A model generated the notes under the pieces. The model saw nothing but the letters and a program-made list of their open reading frames with translations. It was not told the origin of the DNA and did not search any database. The position numbers and the translations under genes are program-made. 11,470 nt of DNA from JAQBFJ01 sp032123435 (lineage in GTDB: Bacteria; Verrucomicrobiota; Kiritimatiellia; UBA8416; JAQBFJ01): positions 1 through 11,470 of the forward strand of contig JAQBFJ010000244.1 of assembly GCA_032123435.1 (NCBI GenBank), in the 5' to 3' direction. This document shows, piece after piece, positions 1 to 5,682 of this stretch; position 1 is the first letter of the stretch; every line of letters starts with the position of its first letter.

Positions 1-811
1 CGCTGAGTAACTGCTGATCATAAGGTTTAATGAATTCATCAAACATCGCGGGAGAAAGATTCATGGCCGAATCCTGTCGAAGCATGATATGCCCCTTGTG
101 CATCATACCCCAATGCGTAGCATGCCCGCCGCGCGAAGGAACGATCCTGTCCCACATATGCATGAATTGAATATACGTCTCCACAATCAGTTTTAGAAAA
201 GAATGCACCAAATCCGGCGCGTCAACAAATTGTACAAAAAGCTCGGACCCCCACAGAAGCTCACAAATATCAATAGCCCCCTGCAAATCGGGATGATAAA
301 CGCGGACATATTTTGAAACCTTGGGATAATCCGCAAATAGGTCGCAGTAATGTTTGCCCATGGCAAAACATCGTTCACCATATCCAGTACTCAAGTCAGG
401 TACACCGCTATCCAGAATTTTCTTAATAGTATCGACCCCGCCACGCAAAGGACGCGTCGTTGGAAGACTTTTCAATCTGGCATCCATAACGAATATTTCA
501 GCCCCGAACACCGAGGAAAGAATTCCCGTACCGTAATTCGCCCTTACATTCATGACTGCCCCGCCTACCCCGGCAAGAACATCGGAACAGCCGGCAAGCT
601 GAGAAAGCGCCATCAAATCAAAATCTTCAAGAGCATCATTAATGGATATCTTGGGCCATTCCAAAGAAGACGGATCCTGCTTTTTGCGATTGGGTGAGAA
701 AAACCCTGTTTTCTGTTTACCGTCCAGAAAATTATTCCACTGACACAAAAGATCTTCTTCCACATCAACGTCAATGCGATTCTCCAGATCTTCCAGAAAT
801 TGTGTTATCAT
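1..811 (-). CDS. Uroporphyrinogen decarboxylase-like protein (UroD/MtaA-type family), 3' end outside window
   Basis: I translated this frame by hand from the reverse complement: 270 residues are open from an ATG at 811 to the left edge. An in-frame TGA lies immediately upstream of the ATG, so this is the earliest ATG possible; a weak purine run (GAGAAG) precedes it. Residues about 85-120 and 173-220 read like the UroD-fold family. The most telling stretch is residues 245-264, where R-Q-D-S, then L-S-P, then F-D-E-F-I-K-P-Y match the conserved late block of UroD-like proteins. The family includes true heme-pathway decarboxylases and corrinoid methyltransferase partners (MtaA, CmuA type). The long N-terminus (about 50 residues before the family core) and lack of heme neighbours favour the non-heme, methyltransferase-like branch, but this is inference. 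It diverges from the SDR gene at 981. Confidence 0.75.
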   Translation of the reverse strand, partial: MITQFLEDLENRIDVDVEEDLLCQWNNFLDGKQKTGFFSPNRKKQDPSSLEWPKISINDALEDFDLMALSQLAGCSDVLAGVGGAVMNVRANYGTGILSSVFGAEIFVMDARLKSLPTTRPLRGGVDTIKKILDSGVPDLSTGYGERCFAMGKHYCDLFADYPKVSKYVRVYHPDLQGAIDICELLWGSELFVQFVDAPDLVHSFLKLIVETYIQFMHMWDRIVPSRGGHATHWGMMHKGHIMLRQDSAMNLSPAMFDEFIKPYDQQLLS

Positions 812-854
812 TCAGTTCTTCTCATCTTTTTTCGTTCAGGCATAATCAGTAATT

Positions 855-883
855 TTGACTAACAATGAAACCCAAAATACTAT
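855..883 (+). promoter_or_regulatory. Sigma70-type promoter for the SDR gene
   Basis: TTGACT (855-860) and TACTAT (878-883) are separated by exactly 17 bp. Each box is one mismatch from consensus. A start near 890 would give a leader of about 90 nt before the ATG at 981. The position in the divergent intergenic space supports it. It is a prediction from sequence alone. Confidence 0.6.
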
Positions 884-970
884 ACACGCATTATTAATCC
901 TGCAGATTCCATCAAAAAAACATGGGAAATTGCCTTTTTTCTGCTAAATTCAAGTTGCAAATAATAAAAA

Positions 971-974
971 AGGA
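971..974 (+). promoter_or_regulatory. Ribosome binding site of the SDR gene
   Basis: AGGA within AAAAAAGGAAAC, six bases before the ATG at 981. It fixes the start of the dehydrogenase. Confidence 0.65.
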
Positions 975-980
975 AACACT

Positions 981-1838
981 ATGACAATTCCATTCAATGT
1001 TAATCTGAAAGACAAAACCGCGGTAATAACCGGCGGAGGCGGGATCCTTTGCGGATGTATGGCGAAGGCGCTCGCGGAATCCGGAGCAAATGTAGCTGTG
1101 CTCGACCTCAAACAAAAGGCCTGTGAAACCGTAGTAAACGAAATTATAAAAACGGGCGGCAAAGCTATGGCAATCGCGTGCAACGTGCTCGACAAAAACT
1201 CCCTCCAGAAAGCGAATCAGGAAATAGAAAGCAAGTTCGGACCGGTTGACATTCTTATCAACGGGGCCGGCGGCAACCATCCCAAAGGAACTACAAGCAA
1301 CGAATACCTTGAACACGAAGATCTGCGGGCGCACGCTGAAGACGTTGTAACATTCTATGATCTGGATCCTGAAGGAATTGAATTTGTATTCAATCTGAAT
1401 TTTCTCGGCACGCTTCTGCCAACTCAGGTTTTCACAAGAAAAATGGCGGAAAACGGAAAAGGCACGGTCGTTAACATATCTTCAATGAACGCGTTCACGC
1501 CTCTCACGAAAATTCCCGCGTACAGCGCGGCCAAAGCGGCTGTAAGTAATTTTACACAATGGCTTGCCGTACATATGTCAAAAGTTGGAATACGCGTGAA
1601 TGCCATTGCCCCCGGATTCTTCCTGACGGACCAGAACCGTGCCCTGCTGGTAGATGAAAAAGGAGCCCCGACAGCGCGGGGCAAATCCATCATCAGCCAT
1701 ACACCAATGGGAAAATTCGGAACAGCAACAGATCTTGTCGGAACACTGCTATGGCTGGTTTCCGATGAAGCATCCAGTTTTGTTACCGGAACGATTATTC
1801 CTGTTGACGGCGGATTCAGCGCTTTCAGTGGGGTATGA
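981..1838 (+). CDS. Short-chain dehydrogenase/reductase, D-mannonate oxidoreductase (fructuronate reductase)-like
   Basis: A 285-residue classical SDR, normal length for the family. It is a cytoplasmic NAD(P)(H)-dependent alcohol/ketone oxidoreductase. The Rossmann entry is at residues 17-25 (T-G-G-G-G-I-L-C-G), a variant of TGxxxGxG. The dinucleotide-stabilising N-G-A-G-G is at 94-98. The catalytic set is visible: Asn140, Ser168, Tyr181 and Lys185 (Y-S-A-A-K). The P-G motif is at 211-212, and the end has V-D-G-G-F at 275-279 as in many SDRs. The insertion after N-G-A-G-G (about residues 99-130) and the P-x-T-x-I-P-A-Y context resemble the B. subtilis YjmF/UxuB-like group that reduces fructuronate to mannonate; the substrate is inferred, and a gluconate/2-keto-sugar dehydrogenase is the alternative. 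The start is supported by AAAAGGAA six bases upstream of the ATG. The next gene begins 34 bp downstream and may be cotranscribed. Confidence 0.88.
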   Translation: MTIPFNVNLKDKTAVITGGGGILCGCMAKALAESGANVAVLDLKQKACETVVNEIIKTGGKAMAIACNVLDKNSLQKANQEIESKFGPVDILINGAGGNHPKGTTSNEYLEHEDLRAHAEDVVTFYDLDPEGIEFVFNLNFLGTLLPTQVFTRKMAENGKGTVVNISSMNAFTPLTKIPAYSAAKAAVSNFTQWLAVHMSKVGIRVNAIAPGFFLTDQNRALLVDEKGAPTARGKSIISHTPMGKFGTATDLVGTLLWLVSDEASSFVTGTIIPVDGGFSAFSGV

Positions 1839-1872
1839 ACCACCGGCAACAAGATAACGTGTGGAACATATA

Positions 1873-2274
1873 ATGGCCTTGTTAAACAAGTATGAAATAA
1901 AGAATTTCGTCGTTTTGATAATGCTTATCGCGCTTCCCCTGCCCATTCGCGCGGCCGATGATAAATTACAGCATTTCGAAATATCAGCAATATGCGGCGC
2001 CGGCGCCGAAACTTACCTGCACAATAACGCCGAACTAAAGACTCCCACCAGAATACTTCTCAGCACAGCACTGGGCACTATTCCCGGGCTGGCTAAAGAA
2101 ATAATAGACAACAACCAGGACAACAATTCCTTTAGCAGAAGCGACATGAAGGCGAATATAGCAGGCGCTTTTGCGGGCGCACTGCTCAGTTGCATCATTA
2201 ACAAATCAATACAAATCAGCATTGGAACAGAAAAAGAGAAACGCGTGAGCGTAGCCTTGATTCATAAATTTTGA
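1873..2274 (+). CDS. Small exported YfiM-like protein
   Basis: 133 residues from ATG 1873. The open frame extends to a GTG at 1861, but GTGGAAC provides a GGAA at 1863-1866 with six bases to the ATG, and nothing SD-like precedes the GTG, so I take the ATG. Residues 10-27 form a signal peptide with likely cleavage after A-I/R-A at about 27. The mature part starts D-D-K-L-Q-H-F (29-35), continues with G-x-x-P-G-x-x-K-E (68-76), then S-x-S-D (about 88-91) and a glycine-rich hydrophobic helix A-G-A-F-A-G-A-L (97-104). This order (DKxxHF, GxxKE, S/D, G-rich helix) is the pattern I recall for the E. coli YfiM family of small envelope proteins, whose biochemical role is not established. There is no lipobox here, unlike YfiM. 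It lies 34 bp after the SDR, with which it has no obvious functional link. Confidence 0.6.
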   Translation: MALLNKYEIKNFVVLIMLIALPLPIRAADDKLQHFEISAICGAGAETYLHNNAELKTPTRILLSTALGTIPGLAKEIIDNNQDNNSFSRSDMKANIAGAFAGALLSCIINKSIQISIGTEKEKRVSVALIHKF

Positions 2275-2282
2275 AAACAGGC

Positions 2283-2677
2283 CTATTGCGCCAGCCTTGT
2301 CAAAGGCGTTGTGGAAGCATATCCAAAAGTAATCGTGGTAAACCCGTCTTGACTCATCATTAAATACCATGAACCGGATGGCTGACCACAGTTTCCGGCC
2401 GCGTCATAACAGCCGTACCATTCGTACACTTTATAGATAACGCGCAGTTCTCTACCGACACACCATCGGCCACATAAGAAAGCAGGTCACTACCCAGATC
2501 AAGAACATTGTATGTGCCCGGATTCAAGATAATCGTATCGTTTTCTCCGTTGGTTTCCGCCACATTGAGCGCGGCATGAAATTCCTGCAAGGTACTGACC
2601 GTTATTGACGCCGCGCGAACACTGCTAGCAATAATTATTCCGGTAAGCAATATGCTTATCTGTCTCAATTTCAACAT
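2283..2677 (-). pseudogene. Remnant of a secreted beta-helix protein joined out of frame to the tail of a repeat protein
   Basis: The intact part runs from ATG 2677 (AGAGG four bases upstream) to a TAA at 2360-2362: 105 residues. It has a clear signal peptide (residues 1-22, cleavage after V-R-A) followed by the opening of a right-handed beta-helix protein: I-T-V-S-T-L-Q-E-F, N-G-E-N-D-T-I-I-L and P-G-T-Y-N-V. Relatives with this opening are usually several hundred residues long, so 105 is a truncation. From about 2440 another minus-strand frame carries the more sensible protein: Y-D-x-A-G-N, G-S-W-Y-L-M-M-S, G-F-T-T-I-T-F-G-Y-A, stopping at TAG 2283-2285. That tail resembles the W-Y-x-L...F-G-Y-A pattern of FG-GAP/VCBS-like secreted repeats. 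I infer an internal deletion plus a frame change. A functional 105-residue secreted peptide cannot be excluded. Its promoter still looks good. Confidence 0.6.
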
Positions 2678-2725
2678 TAACCTCTTTCAATCAACCCTTG
2701 TTTTACACGGGCCATATTAATTTAT

Positions 2726-2754
2726 ATTATAAGCATGTAAAAGCAGGACCTCAA
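2726..2754 (-). promoter_or_regulatory. Sigma70-type promoter facing the beta-helix remnant
   Basis: On the minus strand TTGAGG (2754-2749) and a perfect TATAAT (2731-2726) are spaced by 17 bp. Transcription would begin near 2719, about 40 nt before ATG 2677. It is among the best promoter matches in the window, although the gene it serves appears broken. Confidence 0.6.
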
Positions 2755-2834
2755 GTCGTTCGTGCGGGCTACTACCGTTTATGTGTTCACAACATACGGC
2801 GGATCTGTTATATTTCAGAGTTGTAATGATTCAA

Positions 2835-2848
2835 AAGTAAAATTACTT
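2835..2848 (+). repeat. Short AT-rich inverted repeat just before the start codon at 2851
   Basis: AAGTAA and TTACTT flank a 2-bp centre and end two bases before the ATG. The site occupies exactly the place where a ribosome binding site would be expected. It could be an operator or a weak 5-bp RNA hairpin with a 4-nt loop, or simply chance in AT-rich sequence. Confidence 0.3.
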
Positions 2849-2850
2849 CT

Positions 2851-3522
2851 ATGAATAACAAATCAATAAATAAAACGGAACATCTCCCTTCCGGGGAAGG
2901 AGCTCTGTTTCTGGCAGGCTGCTACATGCTCATTCTGTGGATAACCTGCATTGCCATGCTCTGGCATTACGGGTACGCGGTCTGGCTGGATATACTGACA
3001 ATAGGCTTCACGCATCTTCTAGCCGGCCGGGCTGTATCAATAGCGCAAGGCACTCAGATCGGTCTTCCTTCATACCTCCTCGCGCTTCTTGTGTGGTATT
3101 GCGATGTAATGATATTGCTGATAATATATCCCATCCTCATTTTCAGTTACAAAAACCTGTTTGAACGCCGGTTTTTACAGAAACATATTAAACAGGTATT
3201 CGATTCCGCTCAGAAAACAGCCACCCGACTGCGCCGTTTTAAAATCATCGGCGTGTTCATATTCGTGTGGTTCCCTTTCTGGACAACCGGCATAGTTATG
3301 GGCGCCATACTCGGATTCCTGCTCGGCCTCAGGACCTGGGTCAACATCATGACCGTAACCCTTGGCAACGGCACCGCTATCATATGCTGGGTTTATGCCT
3401 ATGATAAAATCTTCGATCTCTTGAAAGGAATAGACGAAAACATTCCTCTGATAATAACAATTATACTGATATTAACGCTGATCATAATACGTTTTATAAG
3501 AAATCGACGGGATGTCAAATAG
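2851..3522 (+). CDS. Small multidrug export-family integral membrane protein (PF06695/COG2426-like)
   Basis: 223 residues, strongly hydrophobic, with about six membrane segments near residues 18-38, 44-60, 74-98, 132-158, 163-184 and 198-214. A basic cytoplasmic stretch lies at 101-131 (F-E-R-R-F...R-L-R-R-F). The hallmark is the second half: P142 followed by T-G-I-V-M-G-A-I-L-G-F-L-L-G-L at 146-160, then N165 and G-N-G at 172-174. This glycine-patterned pair of helices resembles the 'small multi-drug export' family, whose name comes from early reports; the true substrate is unknown. No SD is visible before ATG 2851, and no better downstream start is offered: the GGAAGGAG at about 2895-2902 is too far from the next ATG at 2926. 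The gene is on the same strand as the M48 gene 76 bp downstream, but the latter seems to have its own promoters. Confidence 0.68.
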   Translation: MNNKSINKTEHLPSGEGALFLAGCYMLILWITCIAMLWHYGYAVWLDILTIGFTHLLAGRAVSIAQGTQIGLPSYLLALLVWYCDVMILLIIYPILIFSYKNLFERRFLQKHIKQVFDSAQKTATRLRRFKIIGVFIFVWFPFWTTGIVMGAILGFLLGLRTWVNIMTVTLGNGTAIICWVYAYDKIFDLLKGIDENIPLIITIILILTLIIIRFIRNRRDVK

Positions 3523-3540
3523 ATGGAAACACGCTATAAT
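3512..3540 (+). promoter_or_regulatory. Upstream candidate promoter (P1) of the M48 peptidase gene
   Basis: ATGTCA (3512-3517) and a perfect TATAAT (3535-3540) lie 17 bp apart. The -35 overlaps the last codons of the membrane-protein gene. Transcription would start near 3547, giving a leader of about 50 nt. The weak -35 makes this uncertain. Confidence 0.4.
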
Positions 3541-3562
3541 ATGACCAAGCCCTATTTGCCCT

Positions 3563-3590
3563 TTGCCTTCACCCGTTAGTTTAATATAAT
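3563..3590 (+). promoter_or_regulatory. Proximal candidate promoter (P2) of the M48 peptidase gene, predicting a leaderless mRNA
   Basis: TTGCCT (3563-3568) and a perfect TATAAT (3585-3590) lie 16 bp apart. The usual start point, six to eight bases after the -10 box, falls at 3597-3599, on or immediately next to the ATG at 3599. The gene has no SD, which fits a leaderless transcript. Confidence 0.5.
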
Positions 3591-3598
3591 TTTGCATA

Positions 3599-4972
3599 AT
3601 GACAAAATCATCATTCAGCTTTGATCATGTTCTAATTTCTCGCAGAGATTTTCTTGTCATGTCAGCCGCGTCAACCGCCGCGTTACTGACCGGCTGTGCG
3701 ACAAATCCCGTTTCGGGAAAACGTCAACTGATGTTCATGTCTGAAGCCAGCGAATTCGAAACAGATCACCTGTGGGCTCCGCATCAGTTCTCGGCTGATT
3801 ACGGCAAGATCCAGGACGACAATCTGAACACCTATATCAGCAATCTCGGAAACGAAATCGCCGCCAAAACACATCGACCGGCTATGCCCTACAATTTCAG
3901 AGCCTTGAACGCTGTTTGTATCAACGCTTATACCTTTCCCGCCGGAAGTGTCGGGGTCGCGCGCGGACTCCTGCTGGCATTGCAGAATGAAGCACAACTG
4001 ACCGCCGTGCTCAGCCATGAAATGGGCCACGTTAACGCGCGCCACGCGGGCCAGCAAATGACCAAAAACATTCTGATAGCGCTCGGCACGGCCGGAGCCG
4101 TCTTGTGGATGGAGCACGAGAATAAGAAATATTCCAGCCTGGCCGCAGGCCTCGGCATGATTGGCGGCAATATGCTCCTCTGCCGATACAGCCGGAAAAA
4201 TGAACGACAAGCCGATTCACTGGGCATGGAATACATGACCCGTACAGGTCACAATCCGCGCGGCATGGCCGATGTTATGGAGCTTTTCACCAAATTACAC
4301 AAATCAAAACCTACTATGGTAGATCTTCTCTTCGCCACACATCCCATGAGTGAAGAACGATATGAAAATGCGCTGGAGGAATTACGGACAACTTACGCCA
4401 ACACAAACAGTCGCTCAATGAATACGGAACGTTATATGGATCATACAGCCCATTTAAGAGCCATTGCACCAGCCATAAATGAAATGCAGAACGGCCAGGA
4501 AGCAATGATGGCTCAAAAACTTGACAACGCCAACTCTAGCTTTGCCGCCGCACTTAAACACGCGCCATCAGATTACGCCGCGCTCCTGATGATGGCCAAA
4601 TGCCTGATCGCTCAACAACAACCAAAAGACGCTCTTCGCTATGCAGAGGAAGCTAGAGCTGTCTACCCATTAGAACCACAGGCCATTCATATAACCGGCC
4701 TGACAAAAATGAACAACAACATGTTCGAATCCGCACTGACCGATTTTACACTCTACGAGGAAATGCTGCCAGGCAATCCGAATACCATTTTCTATAACGG
4801 CATGTGCAATGAAAAAATGAGCCGCAAAAATGATGCCGCCAGCCAATATCTCCGATATATCAAAGAAGCGCCTGACGGTGAATTCACGCCCTATACACGG
4901 ACCCGTCTTGTTGAATGGGGCTACTTGAATCCACCCCAGCAGACCCAGGAATCAGGCACAAAGAAAAAATAA
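3599..4972 (+). CDS. M48-family zinc metallopeptidase lipoprotein with C-terminal TPR region (BepA/LoiP-like)
   Basis: 457 residues. The N-terminus has S-R-R-D-F-L (14-19), a twin-arginine motif, then a hydrophobic stretch and the lipobox L-T-G-C (30-33), so a Tat-exported lipoprotein with lipidated Cys33 is likely. Immediately after comes N-P-V-S-G-K-R-Q-L (36-44), a hallmark of the M48 outer-membrane-associated peptidases. The zinc site H-E-M-G-H is at 140-144, and the third ligand Glu202 lies in N-E-R-Q-A-D (201-206). T-H-P-M (248-251) is the usual conserved block after it. Residues about 300-425 are alpha-helical with TPR-like spacing (A-L-K-H-A-P, A-L-R-Y-A-E-E-A). This is the architecture of BepA-type periplasmic protease-chaperones acting in outer-membrane protein quality control; that role is inferred. 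No SD precedes the ATG; see the promoter at 3563. Confidence 0.92.
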   Translation: MTKSSFSFDHVLISRRDFLVMSAASTAALLTGCATNPVSGKRQLMFMSEASEFETDHLWAPHQFSADYGKIQDDNLNTYISNLGNEIAAKTHRPAMPYNFRALNAVCINAYTFPAGSVGVARGLLLALQNEAQLTAVLSHEMGHVNARHAGQQMTKNILIALGTAGAVLWMEHENKKYSSLAAGLGMIGGNMLLCRYSRKNERQADSLGMEYMTRTGHNPRGMADVMELFTKLHKSKPTMVDLLFATHPMSEERYENALEELRTTYANTNSRSMNTERYMDHTAHLRAIAPAINEMQNGQEAMMAQKLDNANSSFAAALKHAPSDYAALLMMAKCLIAQQQPKDALRYAEEARAVYPLEPQAIHITGLTKMNNNMFESALTDFTLYEEMLPGNPNTIFYNGMCNEKMSRKNDAASQYLRYIKEAPDGEFTPYTRTRLVEWGYLNPPQQTQESGTKKK

Positions 4973-5079
4973 TAAAAACGCTTTTCCCCTAATAAACATG
5001 GAGCATATCAACGCCCACTGACACAATGGACATCTCTTGTCTTGTGCGCTATTCAGGCCATTTCTATAAAGAAAACATC

Positions 5080-5108
5080 TTGCCTTACCGTTTCCTGTGA
5101 TGTATACA
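5080..5108 (+). promoter_or_regulatory. Promoter for the small membrane protein/thioredoxin unit
   Basis: TTGCCT (5080-5085) and TATACA (5103-5108) with 17 bp between them. The -10 box sits inside a perfect 10-bp palindrome ATGTATACAT (5100-5109), which may also serve a dimeric regulator. The predicted leader before ATG 5168 is about 50 nt. Confidence 0.5.
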
Positions 5109-5156
5109 TAAACCTAAGAGGTAAAAACAAAAAACATTCCTGTTCATCAGAAATAC

Positions 5157-5162
5157 GGAGGA
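5157..5162 (+). promoter_or_regulatory. Strong ribosome binding site that fixes the start at 5168
   Basis: GGAGGA lies five to six bases upstream of the ATG at 5168. It is the best SD in the window. The open frame continues upstream to an ATG at 5042, but that start has no SD and would place a signal peptide inside the protein. Confidence 0.75.
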
Positions 5163-5167
5163 TAAAC

Positions 5168-5620
5168 ATGAAAAGATTGATCATTATGACGGCTCTTATA
5201 ATCTCACTGGCACCAGCATACACGTTCTCACAGGGACCTGAAGACGCCAAACAACACCTGAATATCAGGAACATGCAACTGGATATATCGGAACGCGAAA
5301 ACCAGATCTATAGCCAACAAGAAATGGCCAAGCTTGAAATAGAAAAGAAAAGACGCGAAATGAATCGGCAGGAAAATACTTTCAAGCGCAAAAACAATAT
5401 GCCGTGTAAGGGGCGCCAAAAGCCCTGCGGCGCCATGGGACACGTGGTAATATTCGCCGTATGCGCCCTTATCCACATACTCCTGACTGTCTGGGTATAC
5501 AACGACATCAAAGAAAGAAAAACCGGATCCGGTATCTGGATAATCGTTGTACTGCTTACCGGACTGCTTGGCATAATACCATACGCCTTGATCCGCATAG
5601 GCGATACGAAACAGAATTGA
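5168..5620 (+). CDS. Small envelope protein: signal peptide, coiled coil, Cys-x6-Cys, two membrane helices
   Basis: 150 residues from ATG 5168. Residues 1-21 look like a cleavable signal peptide or first membrane anchor (M-K-R-L-I-I-M-T-A-L...A-Y-T-F-S-Q). Residues about 25-76 are charged and helical, rich in E, K, R and Q, probably a short coiled coil. Cys80 and Cys87 (P-C-K-G-R-Q-K-P-C-G) come just before membrane helix 91-111; a second helix spans 122-143. The loop W-V-Y-N-D-I-K-E-R-K-T-G (109-120) followed by W-I-I...P-Y-A-L resembles the PLDc_N-type two-helix anchor found in small membrane proteins. I do not recognise the full protein. If the signal peptide is cleaved, the coiled coil and both cysteines face the periplasm. 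The thioredoxin-like lipoprotein gene begins 62 bp downstream with no clear promoter between, so the two probably form an operon. Confidence 0.72.
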   Translation: MKRLIIMTALIISLAPAYTFSQGPEDAKQHLNIRNMQLDISERENQIYSQQEMAKLEIEKKRREMNRQENTFKRKNNMPCKGRQKPCGAMGHVVIFAVCALIHILLTVWVYNDIKERKTGSGIWIIVVLLTGLLGIIPYALIRIGDTKQN

Positions 5621-5648
5621 CCATAACCAGCAGGACGGATTAACAGGC

Positions 5649-5662
5649 ATCACGCAGGTGAT
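5649..5662 (+). repeat. Small inverted repeat upstream of the thioredoxin gene
   Basis: ATCAC and GTGAT flank a 4-nt loop (GCAG), ending about 20 bp before the start codon. Five base pairs is too little to call a terminator and no T-run follows. It could modulate translation or be chance. Confidence 0.25.
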
Positions 5663-5682
5663 ATCGAAGGAAAGTAAGATAT

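Noticed and set aside
1861..1872. GTG start for the YfiM-like protein
   Set aside because: No SD before the GTG, and its bases form the GGAA used by the ATG at 1873.
3541..3579. A 12-codon ORF (M-T-K-P-Y ...) between the two TATAAT boxes, as a possible leader peptide of the M48 gene
   Set aside because: Its ATG touches the -10 box of the upstream promoter and would lie before the expected transcript start. There is no ribosome binding site.
3683..4236. Long minus-strand ORFs opposite the M48 gene, and similar ones opposite the SDR, SagB, WD40 and thioredoxin genes
   Set aside because: They are antisense shadows of strongly recognisable genes. Their translations show no family motif and no ribosome binding site.
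5042..5167. N-terminal extension of the small membrane protein to an upstream ATG at 5042
   Set aside because: No SD at 5042, while GGAGGA sits ideally before 5168. The extension would bury the signal peptide and cover the candidate promoter.
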